Origin: Strongylocentrotus droebachiensis | Lineage: Eukaryota > Echinodermata > Echinoidea > Camarodonta > Strongylocentrotidae | Assembly: GCA_035222895.1 (NCBI GenBank) | Contig: JAVYIG010002376.1 | Span: 186,001-250,000 of the forward strand | Reading direction: 5' to 3' | DNA: 64,000 bases | Shown here: piece after piece, positions 15,401 to 30,600 of the stretch | How the letters are laid out: every line of letters begins with the position of its first letter | Numbering within the stretch: the stretch's first letter is position 1 | Notes under the pieces: generated by a model | The model's database searches: none | What the model saw: the letters and a program-made list of their open reading frames with translations, nothing else | Told to the model about the DNA's origin: nothing | Made by a program: the position numbers and the translations under genes

Positions 15401-18400
15401 GCAAGATGTTAAAGAGATGGTTCATTGAAATGTGGAAAATGGGCAAATTACACCTCTACAGATTGCTGAGAACATTAACAAAATGAGCAAAGTACTTTTG
15501 AAGCCCTCACTGTTGTGAGGAATAAATTAAATGCAATTTTGTTACCCTTTCCTGAACCCACTCACTAAGTGAATTGACGGCGTTATTTTACATGCGAAAC
15601 GATGACGTCACAATATGAACAACGTACATCACACATTCGGGACAATGTTGGATACCCATTGCAATTTTCAGATATGGGTTAACGTTGTTTGTATATTTAC
15701 CGGCAGTGGTGATATTTCCTCTTTTTTGGCATTTTGAATGAGATACACTGAATAAATGATACTTTCTACAAATGTTTGTTTGATTTTTATATTTTTTTCC
15801 GTCACATTTGAGCATAAAAATCGGAAAAATAATCACATATTCTGAGGGCACTTCAGCGTGTATGTGTCTGATCTGGGAAGGCAAAGGACATTTTGCATGC
15901 TGACCTAACGACTCTTTTGGGGTAACATAGGCGACAAATTTACATAGAATTGTCCAGATATTCATTACAAAAATGTGTGATTAGGCTGATTAATCATTTT
16001 TGATAAATCAAGTCGTATAGGACCTGATAAACCGAGAGAAACAGATCAGTCCGGTTCGCGATTCACGGCTAGCTCGAGCGCCGGGCTACGGGCTAGGCTG
16101 GCTAGCAAGCTGCGCTAGATGTGATGCACGCATATAGAGGTCAGTGTATTGCACACATAGTACATGCAGAGTACGCATGCACAGCTACCAGTTACGGGAA
16201 ACTTGAACGCTACATCGACGATATATTCACTCGCTTTTTGGAAGTTATATATCATTTATCTAGACTAACGTCAGATTAAGAACCAAAACCATGCCATGGA
16301 GGAGCCTTCTGGAGTATACTCAAGTATGTTTTTGTCCATATCTATATTTCCAGGGGATTTTGATGAAGGTAAACGGCGTTAGGTATAAATGGGTACGGTA
16401 CTCGAGAGTCAATGCAATACATGTGAATCGCACGCAAACTGAATCTCGCACCGTCGTCAATCATTTCAAGTGAGCGGCCCGCTGTTCATATTGTGATGTC
16501 ACTTCAAAAATCAGCTGACTTACGATGTTTTGGGGGCGTTGAGTGGGTTGATTTTTCGTCAAGTTCAATCAACTTTTAAAAATTTCGCTCGAATGTACAA
16601 GTTACACAAATGTAATGATTTTACTCAGTGTAATTTTTCGATTGCAATGATACCAAATTCAGTCAAGTTTGAAATCAATAAACCATCTCTTTAATGGTGA
16701 TGAAGAGAAATACTGCAAAGTATATCACTTACCTGGAATACTATACAAATGTACAAACATATAAAATATCAAATGTGTTTGCTACAATAATTGTTACTAG
16801 ACATAAAAACAACAAATTCGTATGAGAATGAGATGATGGAAAATATCATCCCAGGTGAACAAATATATCTATGTGTTTGCTAACTGCTAAAATAAAAACA
16901 AAAAGGGTTATTCAAATCAACTTTATATAAGAAATACATGAAAACAATGGACATACATAAATATATCATGTATGCAGAAGGAAAAAAATGGTTAAAAGGA
17001 AAAAACAAGTTGCATAAATAAAAGTGAATGTGCAATAAATATGTTAAGGTTTTCAAATAAATGTAGATCGTCATCTGGTAGTACTAGTGCTATCTGTGGT
17101 TCACTGCAATAGGGCTTACTGTAAATAATCTTGCAAATGACCACAAGTTATGATCAATTTCAACTTTCCATACCAGCCAATCCATACATCTTTTAAAATC
17201 TAATAGTAATTGAATTTATTGCTGGTATGAATGAGGAAAATATATAACGATCCTCAATTCATGAGGCTCATCTTTTGGATAATAATAATAATAATAATAA
17301 GCTTGTCTTCATAATCTTGAAAATCAAAAAAAATTCATGATTTGTTACGAGATGAAGTTTGCATCGTAATGAAGAAGAAAAAAAAAGTTGTAGCTGAATA
17401 ATTCAAATCCCTTGTCCTAGCTCTCATTTGCTCAAGACATATTCCTGTCTAGGCTAAAAGAAACTTTACAGCTGTTCACAACCATGGTATCTTTGTGTTT
17501 ATTGACTTAAATCAGAAGAATTCTGACAACCAATTTTGAGCAATTGAGAATACAGCTTAAATTAAATTACTCTTTAGAATAAAAATATAGAGAGGCTTTT
17601 TTAAGATTGTCTAATAATGGAAATGTTGTATTTGATCGTAGCTTGTAGTCAGTCACAACCATGTTAGATGGAGGCCCTGAGGACATTAATGTTATCACCT
17701 GTCGTTATCACTGGATTCAATGCTCGTCTCACTACTCTCATCGCTATGACAACCAAGAAGGAATAAGAGTGACAGGTGAAAAGGAGACACGTTCTTAGTC
17801 CCGAATTCCGAAGTCAGGATTATCTCAACTCTAGCTTAATTTAGACTGGAGTTCAAGTTAAACCTGAATTTAATATACCTTAAAATTTAAGGCATGTGTG
17901 ATAAGAGAAAAATATAGAGTAATTCTACCCATTTAAGTGCATTAGGCAGTTTGATGTGCTGAAAAATTGGTAAGGAAATCTGGCATGGTACAGTATTTAT
18001 CAAATTTGACTATGGAAATAGGTCTTTTATCATTAAACATTAAAACTAGTTCATGAACTGTAAAGTTACTATAATTATGGAATAAGGTTTGTATCATGAT
18101 GAAAAATTAAATATAAAGGAACTTTGATTGAAAGACGACCTTTAAGATAGAAGAAATTATTGCAGCCAATATTATATACCAGCAAGTATAAATATAGAGA
18201 GAGCTTCATTTCATATTAACCTTTTCAAGCAACTTCATACCTAAATTATTTCTACGGTCTTAAAGGTTAAAGACCTCCACAAAAACAGAAATCCCCAGGA
18301 TTAAATGAACTCAAATGAAGCAACAGACTTTTAATTAAGCCAAAACTCCATGAAAATAGTACCATGAGCTATTTTCTCCAAATGAAAAGAAATTAAAGAA

Positions 18401-21400
18401 ACAAAGACAGAATCATATAGCACCTTAGGAACCAATAACCATTCCCATATACACAATAGGATCTAGACATAAAACAAATCATTACCAATGAGGAAATAGT
18501 GCACAAAATACAAACACAACAATATCTAATATCATCACATTCAATTCTTTGTTTTTTTCTTCTTTCTGTTCCATCTTGAAATATATTACCCCTGAAATCA
18601 CCTTTTCAATGATAAGAGAGAATAGATCTTCTATTTTTCTATGATCATTTACACATATATATATATATTTCATTGATTTGTATCAAATGTAAAACTCAAT
18701 ATAAAACTACAAATATGAGAGCAGGTGAGATGTTTCTCTCTTTATTTTCTAGTCTCATCAAATTAACACAATTCACCACATCAAACGATTTTACCTTGCT
18801 TTGAAACGACGAGTAGCCGGAACTACATGTACGGAAGGCCTTTGTAGCATGCATTAAAGGTGAAATAGACATTAAGGACACTCATATTTCTCATACTATA
18901 CAAAATAATTACAAGATTTTTGTTATAACAGTCACATTTATTACCTACGACTCAGTTGGTCTACATGTATATGAGCCACAGATTATTTCATACAATTTTA
19001 CAATGGGAAAATGAAAATATTAAAAATATGTTTTAGAAAATGTTTGACATTCACCAATGGTAATTGAGTTAGGAATAGAACAGTCCCAGAAACCAGATGA
19101 AGGAATACAAATATGAAAGCAAACAAAATATTTTTTTTAATAAATAAATAAATACAATTAAATAAAAAAGCAACATAATTACAGAGCATATAGAGCACCA
19201 TGAAAATTACAATAGATGTGTTTATATCCATAAGTATGAATGCGGATTCTGGATTCTCAAAGACATAATTAATCAAGGGGGGTAGTTGCCCGGGGGTCAG
19301 AGCCATCTATACACAGAGTTTGGCCAACTTGGTTTCACTGGGTCACAACATGGAAGATATTCTTTTGTTTTGTGCTTGCAAAGTAGTAGTCACCATATGG
19401 TGTCCAACTCAAACTGAGTTGGCCAAACTCTGTGTATAGATGGCTCTGCCGGGGGTTAATTGGTCAAACAGGGTGAAGGGGGAGGGGGGGGGGGGGGGGT
19501 GGTAAATATCCTAGAATCTGATTATAGGCTGGATGGCCCTTCATACTTACAGTTTGCCCATGAGTGATTCCTGCCTCGCTACGGCTGATCTCTCAGAGTA
19601 GGAGGAACGTTGGGAGCTGGCTGACATGATGCGGTCCTCTGGTCTTGCTCTGCAGCTGAAAGGGGAAGAGCACACACATACCAATTAAAAACATGAAGCA
19701 TTCCATCTTCTAAAAGTTATATAACAGGTGACTATTCATCTGAAAAAATATATATGTGAGCAGCTAGCAAGTATTAAATCAACCACATGAAACTTTAATT
19801 GGTATTCTATCGGTGAAGAGTTAAGGATTATGTAAAAAAGTAAGAAAATAAGACGATAACATAAAAACCATAGACATATAACTCTAGCCAGAATTGGATT
19901 CATTCCGTGCATCGAGTATCCACTCACAAATCACTTTTCCTTCTTTAATTCAAAAATGTATTTAAATTTGCAATTTCTCTTTACAGAAGTAACAATGAAG
20001 GCTGATATTTTCAGTATAGCATTGTAGTATAGAACACAAAGTATTCACAGCAAAATATGTTAAGGAGATTGGTACTCTTTACTCATATTTACAAATCAAA
20101 CTAACTTGTTATTTGAGTGGAGGACACATTCCAAGAATATGGATAACAACTATTCAGGCTTTGCTTATGATTGCGGTCTCCTGCACTTTTTCAACTGATA
20201 GTTTGGATAATACTTTAAATTTATAAAAATATGTTATCGAAATATTAAGTTTCATTATTATATGTACATATGTAAAAAAAAAACATTTTGACATGAAGTT
20301 ATTATTGTTTGTATATTTTGTATTATACCTTACGTTCTTTGTTATTCTGGTAATATATTTGGAAAAATGCAGAAATAAAATAAAATAAAAAACTTACTCC
20401 AGAAATACTTTGAGATCCTCCTTCAGGAAGTGGAGCCATTCTCTCTGGAGCATGTGGACAGCGTGCTCTTTTGCCCGGTCAAAGGTCGCAGCCTCCACAA
20501 AGTCACTGGTCAAGAGAAGGGTGCTGTGGATGAAATCCCTTTCTCCTGGAGGCAGATCTTCATTTGAGACATGATAAGACAAAGAGACAAGTTGAGACAT
20601 TTCGGTTGTACAACACATGTTCTCGAGTTAATATCCTACACCAACAAAATACTTAACTTCAATGCAACCATTGACCAAACACTATATCCCAAACTCTAAC
20701 TCGAAACTAAAGTCAATATCAACCCTAATATTAACCCCTTTACGCCTAGAGCAGTCTTCATAGAATCAGATGTCGGAATTAAAACCAACATTCTGAAATA
20801 AGACAAAAGAATTTTTTTAAACAAAATCAAAAACGCAGCTGTTCTTTTACATGTAAATGAATGGCAACTGAGCACAAAAAAGTTCCTATTTACTTAGCTC
20901 TGTGTTTAGTACAAGATGCAGAAATGGAGGCATATTACAATTAACGTCATCATAAAACAAAAACGTAGCGGTTTACAGCGGCATAATTCTGAACGAAGTT
21001 TAAGTTTGATCACAGTAGAAGGAGGTGAGTGAGTCTGACCTATATTCCATATTCCATCGTCCATGATGTATTTATTGAAGATTGACCATGCTTGACCCAT
21101 GAGGAGGAGACGGTCAGCTGAACGGTCCTCAGCCAGGACATAGTCCGAGACGTCTTGCCAGAAGAGCAGGTTGGCAAGGAGTAGCCGGTCAGAATGTCTG
21201 GAGAAAAACAAAACAGAATAATTTTTTTAAATGCTTCTTTTTCAATGACAAAGCAAAGTTAGAAACTTTCTTTTCGAGTTCAAGAACCTCACTGTCAATT
21301 TTTTGTCAACTCTATAGAGAGAAATATCAGTTCCATGTTGCAACATGATTGCAAGAATAACTAAATTGTTAACAAAGAGAAAGTCTATAGCTGATACAAG

Positions 21401-21647
21401 GTTATTGAGAACATTTAATTTTGTCAGACAGCTAAAAGCAAGCACAATGAGCACCCTAAAGAGGGGGTTACAAGAAGCCATCATCACCATCATTGTCATC
21501 GTCATAATAATCATCATCAACATCATCATCATCATCATTATAATCATCATCATCGTCATCATCACCACTATCATCATCATCATCATCATCACCATCATAA
21601 TCATCACCATCATCATCATCACCACCATCATCATCACCACCATCATC

Positions 21648-21694
<47 letters not shown>

Positions 21695-24600
21695 CATCAT
21701 CATCGTCGTCGTTGTCGTCTTCGTCGTCATCATCATTATCATCATCATCATCATTGAACCTGACAGAAAATACCACATACCTTTCTAGATATCTCTGGAA
21801 GGGCCTCCCCGCGTCCTTATCGCAAGCTAGCCCCACGTGAAACCTTGCCGACATTGGTCTGGGGATGTACTTGGTGTCGTCCATGGTCATGAGGTGCCCC
21901 GGCCTGATATACTCCTCCATCTGGCGCCCTCCATGGGCAACGATTGACCAGTCCTTCTGGGTGGTGGCCAGTCGGAAGCAAGATGAGGGTCTGACCGGTA
22001 GTGAGTTGACCAGCGAGATGGAGGGAAGGAACGTGTCCATGGGTTTCTTAGCATCTTCCATCATACGCTGATGGCGCTCCCTCAGTCGCTCGTAGCTGAA
22101 GGGATAAGAGCAATAATATCAAACATAACTGCTTTGAAACATCCCAATTTATTAATGAAAACTCTCTGATTATTTCTTTCTTCTTTCAAATTGTGTCTTC
22201 ACTTATTCCTTTAATCTGTCTGGCTGTCAACCTACATCCCTTTTCTTTCTCTCTCTCTCTCTTTCTCCGTCTCTCTGTCTCTCTGTCCAGTCTTTCTCTT
22301 TCTTTGAAACCCAGGCCCATGATGACTGTGATTTGTTTCTTTCTTCATACACATTTCTTCATTTAGATAGAAAAAAATGGTAGACCTAATAAATCAGTTA
22401 GTTTTGCACTCTAAACCGCTCTAAATTGCCAAACAGCACATTATAAATAGCATAATGCAAAATAATCCTAACTCTAAACAGGTGAATCTTTCTCTTTTGT
22501 GTTTGTGCTTTCGCAAGCCCTCAAATTCCTTCATGCAGTCCCATACCTGTACTCTCCTGTCCTTTCCTGGTGTATGAGAAACCTAGCCACCCAGTACGAC
22601 CTGAGCCTCCTTAGAACATCATACTGGGTCCTGGTGAAGACCGATTCACTCAGTCCGATGTTCCCTTGGGCTTGCTTGATCTGCTTCTGGGCGTCCGGGG
22701 TCAGCTTGAACCGGTACTTGTCTTGAATGTCTCTGTAATGAACAGAAGGAGTATAATTCAGGAGTGTTAAAGGGGGGTGAAGCATGTCAAGACTATGTGT
22801 CTTTCCCCGTGGCCTGACTCGGGTATAATAAGACTACGGACGACGCGACCGCAGTATTCTGTCTGTTTCGCAAACGTGAGCTCGCACTGACCGTTAATAA
22901 AGTCCATTTGTTTACGTGCAGTTGTCCAAAAGAAGTCATAGATGGCGTAAACCAGTATTTGCCATGCTACACCCCCTTTAAACATAGATACATACCGAAG
23001 GTCCTTTCTGAATCCTAAAATGAGGGCATATGGCAATTACTAACACAAATGCTTTCGTCATTTCACCAGGTCCCAATTTCTCTTCTGGGTATAGAGTGGC
23101 AAATGCCTTGCCAAAGGACAATAGTGCTGTGTCAACCTATGAATTCAAGTCAAGTGCTTAAACCACTCGATTACGACACCTCTATACTACAAAACCTCCG
23201 CTACTGCATCTCTACTCTACATCAAAGGTTATTACAAGGTTATTCTAGTTGAATCAATTTTGATTTGTATATCGATATATATTCAAGTGATTCATCAAAA
23301 ACAAACAGTACACTGAGAAAAATTACGAAACAGAACATTGGACATTGGAATTGTATTCAAATGGAAGAAAATGATAAACAAAGGATGATGAGTGACAGCC
23401 AAAGCTGAAAATACAGGGCACGTAAAGAAATCAATATCAGATTTAAATTTTATTGTGGTAGTATTGACTAAGAAGCAAATCAAATTTCACAGATATAATT
23501 ATATAGATATATATAAATATTCATTCAATCACATTCTAGCTCTATGAGAGCTTACAGGTAAGAGTTAATTCGTAAAGTCCTAACAAGTTTGGAGTTTCTT
23601 ACCTAAACAGTCTTGTCCTTTTGATATCAGTCCCTCCCTCCATACTCTGTACATTGTCTCGGTACATCTCACAGTCGAGCCAGAAGTTGAGCATATCCTC
23701 TCCTAGAGTTCCAGCCAGGAAGGCTTTGAACAACTCCATACCAACCAGCTGTATCAATACAAAATGGGTATAATAATAATAATAATAATAATATGGATAT
23801 TTATATAGCGCCGGTATCCTCCAGGTTCTGACACTCATGGCGCTTTACACATATTACCCCGGTTGTAGCTCAAGCATATCAGGTACCCATTTACACCTGG
23901 GTGGAGAGTGGCAAATGTAGATTAACGTCTTACCAAAAGACATTAGTGCCACGGCCGGACTTGAACCCGGTACCTTGTGATCTGCAGTCGGGTGACTTAT
24001 CCACTAGACCACTACATCTCTACAGTGATTAGATGTTACAGAGACACAGGAGAATATCCAAAATGTGTTGCAGAGTTAGTATATTAGCTAAATCAAAGGT
24101 GAAATGCTGTACAATGTAAAGCTATTGTATAAATACACAAACGAATATTACTTTCAAACAACTTTCACAGTACAATAGGGGAAGTCCAATGTATTCATCA
24201 AATATATTACAAAGTAATGAGAGATGAAACAAATTAAAACATCAGAATTTTAATTTCATATCTAAAGGTATAGACCAGTTCTGGTCATGCGATTGCATTG
24301 TGAAAGAAATGTGGAATCGATCAGAAAAGGTTGATCATCTAGCATAAGTATTGGTGTGTACTGCAAGGTTCTGGAATCATCAAAATGATAAGAAATTTGG
24401 CCTAGTCTTGGAAAAGTTACAAGCACTGTACACAGAAAGATGTATATGGGACTACGCAATATCTATACAGACCGGATCAATATGATAATTTACCAAATAT
24501 ATCGATTAGTAGGCGGTGCCGTTTCCCGGCAAGATTTGAATCATCACGCATTAGTCAAAACATATTCTTTCACATGATTGGTAATAATAGCTTCAATTTC

Positions 24601-27600
24601 ATTTTTAGAGAGGGGGGGGGGGGGGGTGCGTTTCCAAAACTGGTCTATAACTTTAATCTCATCCCTCCTGCAAGAGGACTATCAAGTTAATCCTCAGGGC
24701 ACCACTGGATTTTCAAACAATTATCTGTGTTCTCGTTATCATAATATTTTCATAAAATATTACATTTATAAATCGCCTCTTCATTAGATACAAAGTGCAG
24801 AAACAAGAAATACTAACAAACAAACAAATAGAGCGAATATTAACATAAAAAGCTTACACCAATTACAGACAGAAAGGAATATTACAACAAATTAGAAAAG
24901 ATGAGTTTTCAGACACCTCTTGATAGCTGTGAGAGTATGGCAATTCTTGAGTACAGGGAGGTAAGGAGTTCCAGGTTTAGGGGGGAAATGACGGAAAAAA
25001 CCCTATCACCTACATGTAACTGTTTACTGGTTTGAGGGAGGGTAAGTGTTTACTAATGGCTGATCCTGTATCATACATGGATGTGTGTGAATGGAGTACC
25101 TCACCTAGGTATGCTTGTGCCTCTTTATTGAGACAAGTGTAGGTGAGAGTTAAGGTCTTATGTTTGATAAGTGATGAGAGGGGAGACATGGACAATTAGT
25201 GGACAGTGAGGCAATGACTTCACAGACTCATGAGTGAGTTGCCAATTTGTCTTGTGATTTTCAAGGTTTGTCATGTTATAAAAAAAAAAAGTTGATTTGT
25301 TTGTCTGATTTTTCTGCTTCTATTGAAAGTAAGTTATTTTTGGAGTAGACTTGTCCTTTAAGATCCTTATTAAAGCGGTATGCCATGGAGCAGTAAATTA
25401 CAATGATTTAGACAAGACAAAACAAGAGATAATTTCAAATCATACACACTGACGCAAGATGTGAGATACTTACACTGCCCAGGATTTCTTCTTTGAGTTG
25501 ATGGAATGTGACCCGATGTTTGACCTCTACTTGTCTCAATTCAGACTCTGTTCTCTCATCTACAGCGGTGAGATCCTCCTCATAATTGATCATACTATGG
25601 TCAGGTTCTGCTTCTCCATCTCCCTCAACCTGCAATCAAGTCCGTTCAAAAGATTTGTTTAAAACCTTTGATTTCAATGTTTGACCATCAATGCAAAAAA
25701 GTATGTAGTCCCAATAACCCTTCCACCTTTTCGCTGATTATTTACAATTTCATTTTTTTCCCCTTCACATTTCTTTAACGTTATATGCAGGTGCAGATAA
25801 TTTGACCTTTTGGCGTAGGTTTGAGAATTATTTGTAACCAATGCAGAAGACACTGAGCAACTAATTATTGTAACTTCCTCTTCCCATTGGTAGTAACAGA
25901 TTATCTGAATACTTTGTCCCTCAGATAGGACTTCAAATGGAGGTCCTGTATGTAGGAGAGAGGGGTTATAGGTTTTTAATGATCAAGTTCACTTTTAACC
26001 CTCTGGAAATAAATACCACTTCTAATAAATGTTAAGATCTAAATGATATTGATCATCTGTAAAGTAAGACTATTTGTAAATGATGTAGGTTTACTGGACC
26101 TTACAACCAGGGCTCAAATTAATTATTTGTCCACGGGGGCTCATAAAAAAGAGCCCCCTTCTCAACATTTCATTGGTTTAAGGTTTGAAAGTTTTAACAG
26201 AAAATATAATCTTTATTTTATAAATCCATGGGAGCGATTTTTAATTTTGCAATTGCCCTCGTGAGCCATCTGACAGAGGCGATTATGAAGCTCACTTGGG
26301 CGAATCACCCATTGCCCTCGTGTACTTTTAGCCTTGCTTACAACCTACCCTCAATTCCTGATCATTGAGGACATCTTCCTTCAGGTCACCGACATTCACC
26401 AGGACTTGCTCCTCATCAACGACCTCTCGGGGTAGAGCGATGCTGGAACCATCCTCATCATCCTCCTCCTCTACCTCCTCCTCCTCCTCGTGTTCCCCTT
26501 CATTGCTATAGATATCATCTTCACCTTCTGATTCTCCTTCATCTTCATCATCACCATCCTCTGCTTTTTCCCTGGAAGTAGTTTTTAGCCGTTCAGCGCC
26601 ATCTGGTCCAGGCCTAATGTGAGGAAGTAGGAAATTAAAGGGATAGAATATTTTATTCCTATTTGAAGTTTATTTCATTATGTTCAAAAATATTAATATT
26701 GAAATATTGAGGTGTTGTGGTCTAGTGGACAAGTCGTCGGACTGTGGATCACAGGGTCCGCAGATGGAGTCCTGCCGTGGCACTAATGTACTTTGGCAAG
26801 ACATTAATCTACATTTGCCAGTCTCCACCCAGGTGTTAAATGGTTAACGGTAGGAAGCAATTCCTTGAATGCTGTGAGCGCCGAAATCGGCAGCCTAGCA
26901 GAGCCGGGTAACATTCGGAGCGCCTTGATCGAGCACCTTGCATGGTGGATATGTGCGCTATATAACTATCTGATATTATATCATTATATAGATCCAAGTT
27001 GACTGCTTAAAGTCCAAATTCCCCGATCTAAATATTTCAAAGCTTTCAACCAAATGTTAATGTGACATTGTGTGGGTGCAGTCCGCATATTCATATCTGT
27101 GTGCAGTGCTTTTCCTCCTTACCACCTTACCTTTCATTAGTTTGTTCTGTGAGTGGTATTCTTCCCGAATCCCCTCTGTTAGGAGTCTGGATGGTAGCTC
27201 TCTTCTTGGGTGTATTCTCTTTGCTGCTTTCAGTTTTCAAGGCACTCTTTCTTGCTGTAAATTATAAATAAAGAAATAAGTAATGATAAAATTTAAAACA
27301 AAGTACTAACAGTATTACAGTGTATTACAACAACGGTAACTGGATTTAATTACTATACTGCACATAACAGTGCACATTCTCCACTCCGTGACGAGTATAA
27401 CAACTGGTCACCTTTTCCTGGCAATTACATGCTAATCCAACCACAGTGACGTTCTTATACTACTTATACTTACCCAAACCATTTAACACCTGGGTGAAGA
27501 GGAGAAAAGTAGATAAAATGCCTTGCTGAAGGACATAAGTGCTGTAGCGGGACCAGAACCCATGACCTTTGCCTTTCCAGTCAACGCATTAAACCACTCG

Positions 27601-30600
27601 ACGACAACACCTCTACAGAAACAGCACCTAGCTGCGGCATCGTACTTACATTTTTGCCCATCCCTGCTCTTAACAGTCAACTGTGTGTCTTCTCTACTGA
27701 CATGGGGCAAGCCGACCTTTGACCCTGCATCACCGCCAGCCCCCGTCTCGGCCTCCTGCCCTGGACTGAGCTTCTCTCGCGATGACCTGGATTTCCCAGT
27801 CGCTCTACGGCTTTCTCGTGAGGACTTTTTGGATGGAGATAGCTTGCGGGCGTGATAGGCATCTATAGGACTCCATAAGGCACCGTTGACAGCTGGAAAA
27901 TAATTGATGAATAATTTTACAACTTATTTAATTGTTTGCATTTTGCTGTTTAGCTCAATAACTTTTGATTTGGGTCCAATAAATACACCAAATGAATGAG
28001 CAGAAAGGGCTATAATTTATACACACACCTTGACATTTTCAATGCATTACCACTTGTAGTTTGACACTAGGAATTTTGAAAGAAACACCTGTCAGAAATC
28101 TCATGTATCTGCCCAAGGTACATTAAGGGTAACTTGTCCCCCCTTCCCTTTTATCACATATTTCCTTTTCATAAACACTACGGAAAAAAATCTAACTTGC
28201 ACAATCAGCAGAATGAATACTCTCTTGGTTGTGCAACACTTGTTCTGGTGAACATCTCCAAGATCAACCTCTTACTCTCACCAAATTCTTAACTTCAACC
28301 CTGGACCAAACACGCCATCTGGCTGTAACTATAAACCTCACCTAAACCCAATTACTTCAACCCTAATGACGGATGTTGTTGGGTAGCGCTATATGGTTGC
28401 ACACCTTTTCAGCTCTCTACATTTCGTTAGATTATTGGAGAATATCAGACTCACTTTCTCAATGTTTGATACTTGTTTAAAGAGAAAGTTTTAGTGAACC
28501 TGGAGGACAACTCTTCATTCTTGCCACTCGCTCATTATTTTGTACTTGTCATTTTGATTTCTTACTGACTGTGTAATTTGCATTAGTCATTTGATTTGTT
28601 GATTTATTATTAGTTTCTTAACTTTAAATTGTTTATTGTTTGTATTTAAAATGTTAGTAGTGAATCTTTTTTGTGCGCCTTGAGTGTCATTATAGGCAGA
28701 TATGTGCACTATATAAATTTTAAATTATGATATTAACCATAACCCCATATTTCTGACAAAATGAAGGCTGAAGCAACTGTCACTGAAACAATATGCCATC
28801 TGGAGCACATCTTTTACACTTACTTAGCCCAAGCATTGGCGGCATACTGATACATCTTGATCCTGGTCGCATGTGTTTGAACAAGAAGAGTCTATCAGCA
28901 TCCCCAGGCCAGCTGAAGTCACTGTCATTCTCGTAGGCCGACGCTTCGTGGCTCTGGGCAAGGCTCATGGAAGTGCTGGAATAGCTGGCCGTCTCCCGGC
29001 TGTACCCTCTCAGGCCTCGGCTGCTGGGGCGGCTGGTTGATCGGCGCTCCTCGAGTGGACGGATGAGAAGCTTGCATAGTTTGTATTCTAGGAAGAGCTT
29101 TGTTCTGTGTTTTGATAATAATAATAACAATAGTTCATTCTTTTATAGCGCATTTCAGGACTGCAGGCCCTCTCAAAGCGCTTTACAATGTACAATGTTT
29201 TTATAATTACTGGAAGCATTCATCAAAAAGGTGAATTTCCAACTCTCTGAGGGGAAAGATTACTTAAAGGGAAATCATGATAAATGCTTGGGCATGAACT
29301 ACTAGGGAGAGGGTTTAATCGGTAGAAAGTCTAGGATTTTTTCATCCGTAGGTCCAACTTGGAACATAGTTTTTATATTGGTCTGGTAAACAGAAATGAA
29401 GAAAAAGTATACATACTGTACATGTGTAAATGGTGAAATCTTGACTAATGTTTTCAAAACAACATAACTACGAAACATACAGACACGTAACCTTTAGTAT
29501 GAGGAGGTGCAGTTTATTATTCTCTATGTACGAAGCAAATATGCTCATCAAAAAGCTTGTAGCCATTTCAAGCCTAAATTTGCTTTCTTCTGAAAGTTGC
29601 AGTCAAGTAAGCTAATAAGCTAAAGCTAAGGTAATCATTTCTATCCACAATTCTTTGAATGAGAAGTATGTGTCTTGAATACATTTCATGAATAATAATT
29701 AATAATAATAATAATACTCAGTTTTTATATAAAGCGCAAATTACAACTAAGTCTCTATTAAAGCGCTATGGAAATAGAAGAAAATCAAGAAGTGAGTACA
29801 TAAGAAATGAAATAATCAGAATGTAATAACATGATAAATACCCAAACTGGAAAAATTAAGTTCTTTTAAGTATACCTGAGAAATAGGGGTAATCTTTCCC
29901 TCCTGGCCCAATCCATGATCCTCTCCCTCTCTGCATCCCCCGGTCCATAGTACCTCCTCCTATGGTCTCCGGCTCCACCAGAGGAATGCACTGCTCCATA
30001 GGGAGAATCATCCTCCACCTCCTGGAAGGACCCGGTCAGACGATTGTAGTAGAGTGGCTGGGGGAAGGCCTGAAAACAAAGATGAGAAGTTTTATATTTA
30101 TATTTAAAATACTTGTAAATAAGATCGATTGATCGATCTGTATTGAAAAACAAGTCAGAAAAAAATCTCGGAACCAGCGGGACCCAAACCTGCATCCACT
30201 GCTTGCCGGGCAGCGACTCTACCACCAGACCATCACTGGTCCATGGCACAGTCACGGTGAACTAGAACAAATACCTAAGCTCTCCTGATTCATTCATTAA
30301 ATAAATAATTTTAGGAGATGAGAAGTTTATGATGAGAACAAGGTTGCTCACTTGAATGCTCAGAAACTATGCATTTACTTTCATAGGAAGATTAAGTGTT
30401 TTGAGGACTACTTTGAGACCAAATTAGCCTTGCATATCATGTTGTGATTGTAAAATATTGCAGGTGATCAACATAAATTGCACTTCTTACATTACTAGCT
30501 CTGTCAAGAATGGGAGAGGGGGTATTGTCTCAGGAGCCATACTTTATTTTACTCACATATCCAAATTTGATTCTGAGAGACTTTAGTAAAGTTACAGATA

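Noticed and set aside
15588-15965. 125-codon minus-strand ORF
   Set aside because: Lies wholly in the TTAA element at 15413 and has no recognisable transposase or other domain; kept only as a note there.
21242-22064. Met-, Asp- and Ile-rich ORFs of 147-198 codons
   Set aside because: They are frames through the (ATC)n tract. Only the part above 21781 in one frame is RGS22 exon 11.
25365-25400. Possible TTAA element ends (TCCTTTAA and TTAAAGCGG)
   Set aside because: The two ends do not match each other and no partner was found in the window.
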